Source: Epilithonimonas sp042695135 (GTDB lineage Bacteria; Bacteroidota; Bacteroidia; Flavobacteriales; Weeksellaceae). From it: 64,000 nucleotides of DNA. Made by a program: the position numbers and the translations under genes. The stretch is from contig NZ_CP170547.1 in assembly GCF_042695135.1 (NCBI RefSeq), positions 124,001 through 188,000 of the forward strand, in the 5' to 3' direction. Within the stretch, counting starts at the first letter, position 1, and the number at the start of each line of letters is the position of its first letter. This document shows, one piece after another, positions 16,236-24,453 of the stretch. The notes beneath the pieces were generated by a model that saw only the letters and a list, made by a program, of their open reading frames with translations, was not told where the DNA came from and searched no databases.

Positions 16236-19200
16236 CTATTTATTATTTAAACTTTCTTTTCTGTTTCTGATTTTTGTATGATAGAAAACGTTTGGTTTTG
16301 TACCAATCTCTTCTAACAACACGTATTTTCTATTGCTATTGAATAAGCTGCGAACTTCTGAAGCCACATCATTCATATCTCCAAATTTCAAAGATCCTGT
16401 AGAACAAGCTTTAGAACAAGCCGTCTGGAACTCTCCGTCAACTACCTTTCTTCCATCTTTTTTAGCCTCAAGAATTGTTGTCTGAGTCATTTGGATACAC
16501 ATAGAACATTTTTCCATTACCCCTCTTGTTCTTGTAACAACATCCGGGTTGAGAACCATTCTACCTAAGTCATTATTCATATTGAAGTCAAACTTGTCAT
16601 TCAATGCATAATTGAACCAGTTGAATCTTCTTACTTTGTAAGGACAGTTGTTCGCACAATATCTTGTACCGATACATCTGTTATAAGCCATTTGGTTTTG
16701 ACCTTGTTTACCGTGAGATGTTGCAGCAACAGGACAAACAGTTTCACAAGGAGCATGGTTACAATGCTGACACATCACCGGCTGGAAGATCACATCCGGA
16801 TTATCCGCAGGGTGGTTCAAAATACCTTCTGAGAAAGGACCACCATAAAGTTGAGGCGCATTAAGACCTCTGTCAATTTGCTCTTTTGTTTCTATTTTCT
16901 CGATTGCAGAATAGTAACGGTCAATTCTTAACCAGTACATATCTCTTGACATTCTGATCTCTTCTTTACCCACAACTGCAACGTTGTTTTCTGCCTGACA
17001 AGCCACAACACAAGCGCCACAACCAGTACAAGAGTTAAGATCAACTGACAAATTGAAGTGAGGACCATCTGTATCATCATAAGAATCCCAAAGATCCACT
17101 TTTCCTAATGGAAGCTCTCCTCCAATTGTATGCATTGCCAATGGAGCGTTCCAGTCATCTACAGGTTTGTTAATAAAATCTTCCAAAGAAACTTCTTTAG
17201 CGATCTCATAACGACCCATCAATGTATTTTGAAGCTGCATTCCTGCAAACTCATAATCTTCTCCTGTTTTTTCAATTTTTACATTGGTAAGAACTGTATT
17301 ATAACCATCAAATAACGGATAAGCGTTTACACCTGCATTAGCAACTTTCCCTGAATCTTTCTTACCATATCCTAGAGCAAGACCCAAAGATCCTTCTGCT
17401 TGTCCGGGCTGGATAAAAACAGGAACATCTTTCAATGTAACACCGTTTACAGTTAAACTAACAAGGTCACCATCCAATTGCATTCTTGCATTAAGGCTAT
17501 TTTCAAGACCTAATTTTTCTGCATCTTTTGGAGAAATTGTCAAGTAATTATCCCAGGATAATCTGGAGATAGGATCCGGAAGTTCCATCAACCAAGGGTT
17601 GTTAGACTGCGTTCCGTCACCAATTGCTGGTTTTGTATAAAGTTGTAATTCTAATTGAGCAGGTTTGAAAGCTGATAATTCAGCGACAGCCTGAGCTGCG
17701 TTTCCACCTGTGTAAGCCAATCCTGTAGAAAGACCACCAGTCGTGAAACCGTTATATAAAGTCTTATTGAAAGTTTTCCCTTCATTAAGCGTTAAAGCGT
17801 TTGCTTTAAGATATTCGTAGTAATTGTTAGCCGGGCTGTTTTTTCCATTGATCCACAACAATAGAGATTCTTCAACTTGTCTTGATGTAAAGATTTTTTG
17901 GATCGTTGGCTGCATCAATGAGTATGCACCAGTTTCCGGCGTGATATCTCCCCAGGATTCTAACCAGTGTGTAGCAGGAATAACTGCTTTGGAAGCTTTA
18001 TAAATATCATTCTTTTTATCTGTAATTGCTACAGAATAAGGAACTTTTGATAAAGCTGCCTTTAGAGATTCTCCTTTTGCGTGGGAATAGATTGGATTAA
18101 CATTATTGGAGATTAGAACTCCAACCTGTCCGCCATTCAACCAAGATAAAAACTCAGTGAATCTTGCGTTATCGTATTCTTTAAGGAAGTTAGCTTTACC
18201 AGTGAAAGCCTTAGATCCCAGTTTTTGATTAATTAAATGAGCCAGAACATAAGCTGCTTTAGATCCATCAGCAAAAACAACAGCATTGCTGCCTTTTGCC
18301 TGAAGTTCTTTTACGATTTCGGAAGCTGTTTTATCAGCCGTTCCACCGTTCAATCCATTATAAACTTCTACCAAAGTTTTGAAAACAGCACTTGGTTTCA
18401 ATCTGTATCTAGAATCGGCGTTAGCTCCGGTCAAACTCAAGTTAGACTCAACCTGAATGTGTCTCAACATTTCCGGACCTGGCTTTCTTGCCGCAGCATA
18501 AGAAACTTCTAAACTTGACGCATTAAAATCTCCTAAGAAATCTGCCTGAAAAGAAACGACCAATTGAGAACTGCTAAGATCATAAACCGGTAATGCTCTT
18601 TGTCCGAAAACTTCCTGAGCTGCGTCTAATGCTGCAGCGTAAGGAATCGCATCATAAGTGATAAGTTCAGCAGAAGGATATTTTGCTTTGAAATCTCCAA
18701 ATAATTTTTTGAAAGTCGGGCTTGGGAAAGAGTGTGATAACACAACGATCTTTTTACCATTAGCCTGAGACTCTGCCAAACCTTTTAAAACAAAATCATC
18801 AATTTTATTGAAATCAGTTTGCTCATCTCCATTCAAAGCCGGCAATTTCACTTTATCATTATCATAAAGAGAAAGTACACTTGCCTGAGCTCTCGCATTA
18901 GTCTTACCTAATGTTCCAGCGGTTGGATTAGGCTCAATTTTAATTGGACGCCCTTCTCTGGTTTTAACTAAAACACTAGCGAAATCGAACCCGTCAAAAT
19001 ATGAAGATGCATAATAGTTGGGAATCCCCGGAATAATATCATGCGGTTTTACCACATAAGGGATTGTTTTAAGAACCGGAGCCTCACAAGCTGCTAATGT
19101 AACAGCAGCTGTAGAAAATCCTAATATCTTAAGAAAGTCTCTACGAGAAGTTCCTGAATTACCAGCATCTTCCAAGAATTCATCTACCGGAATCTCATTC

Positions 19201-19286
19201 TGAAACTCTTTCAGCGCCAACTTCCCGTTAAGGGTTGGATCTTTTAGTTCGTGAATACTTCTGAATTGTATTTTATTTGAAGCCAT
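16236..19286 (-). CDS. actB: Alternative Complex III subunit ActB (molybdopterin-like and Fe-S fusion)
   Basis: A 1016-residue exported subunit. Residues 48-49 are a Tat-type twin Arg (SRRDFLKILGF) followed by a hydrophobic stretch and an AAC lipobox-like site. The large middle part resembles a molybdopterin oxidoreductase, as in other ActB proteins, which lack the cofactor. The C-terminal quarter is a ferredoxin-like domain with four Cys clusters: CTGCGACVVAC, CQHCNHAPCETVC, CIGTRYCANNC and CSMC with a later CSKAC. It passes electrons between the quinol site and the cytochromes. It lies 21 nt after actA. Confidence 0.93.
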   Translation of the reverse strand: MASNKIQFRSIHELKDPTLNGKLALKEFQNEIPVDEFLEDAGNSGTSRRDFLKILGFSTAAVTLAACEAPVLKTIPYVVKPHDIIPGIPNYYASSYFDGFDFASVLVKTREGRPIKIEPNPTAGTLGKTNARAQASVLSLYDNDKVKLPALNGDEQTDFNKIDDFVLKGLAESQANGKKIVVLSHSFPSPTFKKLFGDFKAKYPSAELITYDAIPYAAALDAAQEVFGQRALPVYDLSSSQLVVSFQADFLGDFNASSLEVSYAAARKPGPEMLRHIQVESNLSLTGANADSRYRLKPSAVFKTLVEVYNGLNGGTADKTASEIVKELQAKGSNAVVFADGSKAAYVLAHLINQKLGSKAFTGKANFLKEYDNARFTEFLSWLNGGQVGVLISNNVNPIYSHAKGESLKAALSKVPYSVAITDKKNDIYKASKAVIPATHWLESWGDITPETGAYSLMQPTIQKIFTSRQVEESLLLWINGKNSPANNYYEYLKANALTLNEGKTFNKTLYNGFTTGGLSTGLAYTGGNAAQAVAELSAFKPAQLELQLYTKPAIGDGTQSNNPWLMELPDPISRLSWDNYLTISPKDAEKLGLENSLNARMQLDGDLVSLTVNGVTLKDVPVFIQPGQAEGSLGLALGYGKKDSGKVANAGVNAYPLFDGYNTVLTNVKIEKTGEDYEFAGMQLQNTLMGRYEIAKEVSLEDFINKPVDDWNAPLAMHTIGGELPLGKVDLWDSYDDTDGPHFNLSVDLNSCTGCGACVVACQAENNVAVVGKEEIRMSRDMYWLRIDRYYSAIEKIETKEQIDRGLNAPQLYGGPFSEGILNHPADNPDVIFQPVMCQHCNHAPCETVCPVAATSHGKQGQNQMAYNRCIGTRYCANNCPYKVRRFNWFNYALNDKFDFNMNNDLGRMVLNPDVVTRTRGVMEKCSMCIQMTQTTILEAKKDGRKVVDGEFQTACSKACSTGSLKFGDMNDVASEVRSLFNSNRKYVLLEEIGTKPNVFYHTKIRNRKESLNNK

Positions 19287-19307
19287 TTATACTTCTAATT
19301 TTTGTTA

Positions 19308-20678
19308 TTAATAATGACATTTACCACACTCAAGACCTCCAATTGCATCTACAGTGATCTTACTTCCTTCACCATATTGTTTTTTCAACTTATCATGCAG
19401 ATTTTTGAAGTATTCTTTATTGTAACCGTTATTCATATCTACTTCTGTAGTTCTGTGACATTCTATACACCATCCCATTGTGAAGTTGTTTGCCATTTGA
19501 ACGACGTTCATTGTATCAATTTTTCCGTGACAAGCTTTACAAACCACATCAATCTTGTTCGCCGCATCTTTCTGTTTCGCATTAAATGAATTGATGATCG
19601 CCTGCTCACCTGCTACAACGTGCTGAGCGTGATTGAAGTAAACAAAATCAGGCATATTGTGAATCCTAGTCCATTCTACAGGTTCGGTTTTACCGGTATA
19701 AGCCTGCTTATCCTCATCCCATCCAACATGCTGATAGATCTTTTTGATCTCTCCTGTATAGAACTCTCTGTCTTTACCAGGCTCCAGATATTTTCCTTTG
19801 TATTCAGAAATAGAGCGGTGACAGTTCATACAAACGTTAAGAGAAGGAATCTCGGACACTTTACCATATTTTGCACTTGAGTGACAAAGCTGACAGTCGA
19901 TTTTATTCTCGCCTGCGTGGATCTTATGAGAGAAATAAATTGGCTGCTCCGGAGCGTATCCTTTGTAAACACCAATCCACATCAACCAGTTCCAGATGCC
20001 ATAAACGGCAAATAGTGCTAGTAATCCTACAAGACCTTTTCCTACATAGCTGTATTTTTCATACAATGCGGAGAAAGAAGTAACTCTGGTAGAATTAAGT
20101 TCTGATAATTCTGGTGATTGCTGTAATTTTACCAGCTGACGAATTTTTATCAATAGCCAAACCAACAAACCAGCAATGGCAATAAGTGCTGCAATTACTA
20201 TTTTAGAATTCAGTTGCTGGGCTTTTTCAGCTTCAATAGATGCTGTATCGTTAGCTGCAGCTCCGTCTGCTTTTGCATCTGCTGCAGGCTCTTCTTTTGG
20301 AGGATCAGTTGTGTAAGCTAAGATATCATCAATATCCGTATCTGAAAGCTTCCCTTCGAATACCTGCATCGCAACTTTTCCATTTTCTTCATAGATTTTG
20401 TTTGCATATGCATCGCCAGAAGCTCTAAGCTTTTCATTATTGGTGATCCATTTATGAAGCCAGTCGGTGTCTTGACCATCTTTTTTGACTTTTTCAACAA
20501 CACCGCCAAGTGCAGGCCCTACAACTTTTTTGTCCAAAGCGTGACAAGCGGTACAGTTCGCCTTAAACAGCTCCTGTCCTTTTTTCGGATCGCCTTGTGC
20601 ATAAACGGAAGCGCCGGTTGACAACAATAAACTAATTGCTATCAGACCCTTTTTGTAATGCTTTCTCCAACTAATCAT
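19308..20678 (-). CDS. actA: Alternative Complex III multihaem cytochrome c subunit ActA
   Basis: A 456-residue membrane-bound cytochrome. A signal peptide (about 1-27) precedes a class I-like haem domain with CTACH at residues 42-46, a membrane helix near residue 165, another near 215, and a C-terminal multihaem domain with five sites: CQLCH, CMNCH, CKACH, CIECH and CGKCH. ActA is usually pentahaem; here an extra N-terminal monohaem domain is fused, an arrangement I believe is common in Bacteroidetes. First gene of the operon; a -7-like box (minus strand TATTTTTG, 20729-20736) lies about 50 nt upstream. Confidence 0.92.
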   Translation of the reverse strand: MISWRKHYKKGLIAISLLLSTGASVYAQGDPKKGQELFKANCTACHALDKKVVGPALGGVVEKVKKDGQDTDWLHKWITNNEKLRASGDAYANKIYEENGKVAMQVFEGKLSDTDIDDILAYTTDPPKEEPAADAKADGAAANDTASIEAEKAQQLNSKIVIAALIAIAGLLVWLLIKIRQLVKLQQSPELSELNSTRVTSFSALYEKYSYVGKGLVGLLALFAVYGIWNWLMWIGVYKGYAPEQPIYFSHKIHAGENKIDCQLCHSSAKYGKVSEIPSLNVCMNCHRSISEYKGKYLEPGKDREFYTGEIKKIYQHVGWDEDKQAYTGKTEPVEWTRIHNMPDFVYFNHAQHVVAGEQAIINSFNAKQKDAANKIDVVCKACHGKIDTMNVVQMANNFTMGWCIECHRTTEVDMNNGYNKEYFKNLHDKLKKQYGEGSKITVDAIGGLECGKCHY

Positions 20679-20866
20679 TTATATAATCTTGGGTTAGTAA
20701 ATTCTATTGACTGTTACATTCAATTCCGCAAAAATAGCACTTTAACAAAAATTAAGACGACCTTATCGGATGCTTTTTATCAAATCCAATTAATTTGTAA
20801 TTGTTCTAAATAACAGGGTTTGCGTTTCATTCAATTTATTTTAAATTTGCTGAAAATAAATATTAA

Positions 20867-21376
20867 ATGAACAATCTGCTTAAGCTTTTCATAATAGCGA
20901 CTGTGTTTTCTTTTTACCAAATTGATGCTCAATACATTGTGAAGAAAGACACCATCTCGGGAACTGAGCTTTCCTTCTCTTTGGATGAACGTATTAATGA
21001 TGCTTTGGAAAAGGTAGAAGGCAATTGCAGCCGTTCTTCTGACAGTTCAGTCAAAGCGCCGCCAAAAATTTTAGTAGCCAACAGGGAGCTTACAAATGCT
21101 GAGATCTGCAGAAAAAATCCGAAAATTATGGGATTCAAAATTCAGGTTGTGGTGGTAAAAAGCAATGAAGAAGCTACAAAAATCAGTACAGAATTCAGAA
21201 ATAACTTTAGAAATCTGAAAGTTGAAAAAGATGCATCGCTCAGACCAAATTATAAAATCCTCGCAGGAAGTTATTTCTCAAAACAGAGTGCAGCCGACGA
21301 TCTGAAAAACATTAAGAAGGTCTATCCGTCTGCAACGGTAATTCCTTACGCCGTCTTTTGTGTTGAAGCTAAATAA
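20867..21376 (+). CDS. SPOR-domain-like secreted protein
   Basis: A 169-residue protein with a signal peptide (about 1-21, ending QIDAQ) and a C-terminal SPOR-like fold. The stretch GFKIQVVVVKSNEEATKISTEF and then YKILAGSYFSKQSAADDL match the beta-alpha-beta repeat that binds denuded peptidoglycan at septa. A periplasmic location is predicted. It lies divergent from the act operon and ends in a strong bidirectional terminator. The exact partner is unknown. Confidence 0.8.
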   Translation: MNNLLKLFIIATVFSFYQIDAQYIVKKDTISGTELSFSLDERINDALEKVEGNCSRSSDSSVKAPPKILVANRELTNAEICRKNPKIMGFKIQVVVVKSNEEATKISTEFRNNFRNLKVEKDASLRPNYKILAGSYFSKQSAADDLKNIKKVYPSATVIPYAVFCVEAK

Positions 21377-21378
21377 TA

Positions 21379-21408
21379 AAAAACGCCGCTAATTGCGGCG
21401 TTTTTTAT
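21379..21408. terminator. Bidirectional intrinsic terminator
   Basis: AAAAAACGCCGC / GCGGCGTTTTTT hairpin with loop TAATT, between convergent genes. The minus-strand gene's stop codon lies inside the T-run. Confidence 0.85.
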
Positions 21409-22682
21409 TTGTAGTAAGTTTCCAGAAATTGATAGAACTCCGTCAATCTGTAAAAATTATTGAAGCCCAGATAAACTGTCAATATCATTAAAGTTCCATA
21501 CAAGAAAGTTAATGGCATTTTTTTGTCTTTGAAACTGAAAAACAGCCAGCCAAACAACAACGGATAAACAAAAATAAAATGGCCGCCGTAGATGTAAGAG
21601 GTGTGCAGACCAAATTTCAGTACGCAATGAATCAGAATATCAACGAAAAAAGAAATAACCAAGATCCAAACCAGCCTATTTTTGTAATTCCTGAAAATGC
21701 TCCAGATGAGCATTAATAAAATTACTCCTATGAAAATATAAGGAATAATGGACGAATAAACATCCATAAACAAAGCTTTGTAATAAAAGGTTTTGTCTTT
21801 GTTATGATAATCTCTGATCTCATAATTCGAGAACAAAATATTGCCACCGAAAAACCAGGAACAGATCATATCCCAAAGCGGCGTTACTTTCGGAGTCGAG
21901 AATTTATCATACTGTTCTTCGGTTTTGGTAAAGAAATTCTGAATATTAAAATCGAGTCTCAACAAAAATAAAAAGATGAAAATGCCGGCAGAAACCGCTA
22001 CTTTCGAAACTGCAATTCCAATTTTTTTCCAGTTCCAGAAGATCTTCTTTTCAAAAAGAAATGGAATGTAAACTTTCACAATATTTGTGATCGTCAAACC
22101 GCCGATAAAAACAGAACCAAAAATTGTTGCTCCAAACGAAACTGTCTTTTCATCCTGAATTTGCTTCGCCGAATAATAATTAAATATCGATAAGAAAAGT
22201 AAAGTATAAGTGTAGGTTTCCGGCGTGAAAGACAACAGAATATTGGTCACAAATAAGCCATAAAAAAACAGAATTAACAAACTGATTTTCAGTGGAAGTC
22301 TAATGATATTATGAAGATATTTGAATATCTGAACATTCGCTAAACTAATAATTAAAGTTGACAACAATGCCAAAACCAAACGGAAAGTTGAGTTGTAATG
22401 ATTACCGGAAATCAGCAAAGCAAAATTTCGGATTTGATCAAAGAAATAATTGGACAAGGGATGTCTCTCGAAACCGCCACCAGTTTGAATAATTGCCCTG
22501 TTATCAAAACTAAAATAAGCATCCCACGGAATTCTGTCGTCATAAATTATGCTGAAATTCTCCGCAATAAACCACGCATTTGCGCCGTAAAGAATCGCAA
22601 AAAAAAGGAAAATAAAACCTTCTGTTTTGGTAGAAGGGAAAATGATTTTCAGGAAAGATAAAATTTTGTTCAATAGTTTCAA
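21405..22682 (-). CDS. Polytopic membrane protein, possible GT-C-type glycosyltransferase
   Basis: A 425-residue integral-membrane protein with roughly ten helices spread along its length. The first periplasmic loop carries an acidic pair (IIYDDRIPWDAYF) and later FERHPLSNYFF, a layout reminiscent of GT-C glycosyltransferases that use polyprenyl-phosphate sugars. I do not recognise a specific family with certainty, and the acceptor is unknown. It ends in the terminator shared with the SPOR gene; the 196 nt upstream hold no gene. Confidence 0.65.
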   Translation of the reverse strand: MKLLNKILSFLKIIFPSTKTEGFIFLFFAILYGANAWFIAENFSIIYDDRIPWDAYFSFDNRAIIQTGGGFERHPLSNYFFDQIRNFALLISGNHYNSTFRLVLALLSTLIISLANVQIFKYLHNIIRLPLKISLLILFFYGLFVTNILLSFTPETYTYTLLFLSIFNYYSAKQIQDEKTVSFGATIFGSVFIGGLTITNIVKVYIPFLFEKKIFWNWKKIGIAVSKVAVSAGIFIFLFLLRLDFNIQNFFTKTEEQYDKFSTPKVTPLWDMICSWFFGGNILFSNYEIRDYHNKDKTFYYKALFMDVYSSIIPYIFIGVILLMLIWSIFRNYKNRLVWILVISFFVDILIHCVLKFGLHTSYIYGGHFIFVYPLLFGWLFFSFKDKKMPLTFLYGTLMILTVYLGFNNFYRLTEFYQFLETYYK

Positions 22683-22878
22683 AACTCAAATATTTCTGCA
22701 AAAATAAAGAAACTTTATATCAAAAACTTTGTAGAACTAAGAAAAACAATTTATCACTTCGATTAAGGATTAAATACCATATCGAGAATGTCAATTATTT
22801 GTTTTGATACAATTTCTTTCCTGCATCGATCCAAATAATTTATCCGAGCCTGGCTAAACTTAAAAAAAATCACTCCTA

Positions 22879-24414
22879 TTAAGAACTACAAGACAATTGG
22901 CTGCTTCCAGTCTGATTATCGTACTTTGAAGGTCTTTTTTGATTGAATTCCGGAAAAAGGTTTTCGTAAGGATTCTCCAAAGCTTTTTTCAGTTTGAAGA
23001 ACATCTCGTAATTCCCGTTTTCCGCATCCTGGATCGCTTCAAACAAGAGATAATTTCTGAGGATGAATTTCGGATTTGTCTTTGACATTAATTCTAAAGA
23101 CTCAGTTTCCGAGATATTGTTTTTACCTTTTCTTGCCTGATATTTTTCGATGAAATCTGATATTTTTTTTAATTCATTCTGACTTAAAATTCGATAAAAA
23201 CAATCTTTGAAATCGTCGGTTTGAATTTCAACAATCGGTTTTTCGAGTTGTTGGAAAAATAAGGTATAATCCAAATTCAGATCCTGCATCAACTGCTGCC
23301 ATTCTGTGAAAAATTTTTCATCTTCTTTTAAAACCTCATCAAAACCAAATTTCTCCGCAAGCATTTTATCATGTTTTACCCAAAACTGCTTTCCAAAATC
23401 ATCGAGAATTTTCTCTAAAACTTCCTGATCATTAATCAAAGGAAAAATCGCATTAGCAAAAGCCGCCAGATTCCAATGTGAGATCTGACCTTGCTTGCCG
23501 AATGCATATCTTCTTCCGGGCAGATCGGTTGTATTGGGGGTGAATTCCAGATCATAGCCATCCATCATAGAAAAGGGTCCATAATCGATTGTCAAACCAA
23601 GGACAGACATATTATCGGTGTTCATAACGCCGTGAACAAACCCGACACGATACCAATCAATAATCATTTTAAGAGTTCTGTCGCAAACAGCCTGAAACCA
23701 ATCAATATATTTTGTTGGATTATTGTGTGCGGAAACTTCCGGAAAGAAATTTTCAATTGCATAATCTGCCAATTGTTTGAGAAGATCATTCTGTTTTCTT
23801 GCCGATAACAATTCAAAATGTCCTAAACGAAGAAAAGATTCGGCCGTTCTTACCACAACCGCACCCGGCTCCTTTTGCGGATTCCCGGAATACTGGATAT
23901 CGCGGATCACATCTTCACCCGTTTTGGAAAGACTCAGAGCTCTGGTTGTAGGAACTCCCAGATGAAACATTGCTTCGCTCATCAGATATTCCCGGATTGA
24001 TGATCTTAAGACTGCTCTTCCATCTGCATTTCTGGAATAAGGTGTTGCGCCGGCTCCTTTCCACTGTATTTCGGTTTGTTTATTATTACTTAGAATTTCT
24101 CCGGCATAGATTGCTCTTCCGTCGCCCAATTGTCCTGCCCAATTCCCAAACTGATGTCCTGCGTAAGCTGTTGCGTAGGTTTTTACATTTTCTGGGAGAT
24201 TCTGCGCAGCAAGAAAATCTTTGTCATTCTCTAAATTGCCTAAACCTATTTCCTGTGATAATTTTTCATTAAAATCGATCAATTCTGTATTGGAAAAACC
24301 GGCAGGTTTTACAGTGCAAAACATCACGTCAGGCGTTTGTCTCTGCATTGTGTTTCCGGAAAAATCTCCCGGGAATAGTGACGTGAATTTTTGAGTAATG
24401 AGGTTGAGTTTCAT
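22879..24414 (-). CDS. selO: Protein adenylyltransferase SelO
   Basis: A pseudokinase-fold enzyme that transfers AMP from ATP to Ser/Thr/Tyr of target proteins and is linked to redox stress. The 511-residue length is normal. Hallmarks: YAGHQFGNWAGQLGDGRA near residue 100, IQWKGAGATPYSRNADGRAVLRSS, FVHGVMNTDNMSVLG with the catalytic region near 258, and TIDYGPFSMMDGYD. It ends SQLSCSS: the Cys at the third-last position matches the redox-active Cys (Sec in animal SelO) near the C-terminus. It sits right behind the PBP1A terminator. Confidence 0.93.
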   Translation of the reverse strand: MKLNLITQKFTSLFPGDFSGNTMQRQTPDVMFCTVKPAGFSNTELIDFNEKLSQEIGLGNLENDKDFLAAQNLPENVKTYATAYAGHQFGNWAGQLGDGRAIYAGEILSNNKQTEIQWKGAGATPYSRNADGRAVLRSSIREYLMSEAMFHLGVPTTRALSLSKTGEDVIRDIQYSGNPQKEPGAVVVRTAESFLRLGHFELLSARKQNDLLKQLADYAIENFFPEVSAHNNPTKYIDWFQAVCDRTLKMIIDWYRVGFVHGVMNTDNMSVLGLTIDYGPFSMMDGYDLEFTPNTTDLPGRRYAFGKQGQISHWNLAAFANAIFPLINDQEVLEKILDDFGKQFWVKHDKMLAEKFGFDEVLKEDEKFFTEWQQLMQDLNLDYTLFFQQLEKPIVEIQTDDFKDCFYRILSQNELKKISDFIEKYQARKGKNNISETESLELMSKTNPKFILRNYLLFEAIQDAENGNYEMFFKLKKALENPYENLFPEFNQKRPSKYDNQTGSSQLSCSS

Positions 24415-24420
24415 CTGTAT

Positions 24421-24447
24421 AAAAAACCCACATCCTAAATGTGGGTT
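24421..24447 (-). terminator. Terminator after the PBP1A gene
   Basis: Hairpin AACCCACAT / ATGTGGGTT followed on the minus strand by T residues, a few nt beyond the PBP stop. It separates the ricT-gldH-PBP operon from selO. Confidence 0.8.
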
Positions 24448-24453
24448 ATATTT

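Noticed and set aside
22879..24414. Selenocysteine (UGA) readthrough at the end of SelO
   Set aside because: The gene encodes Cys in SCSS and a normal stop follows; no SECIS-like element was seen.
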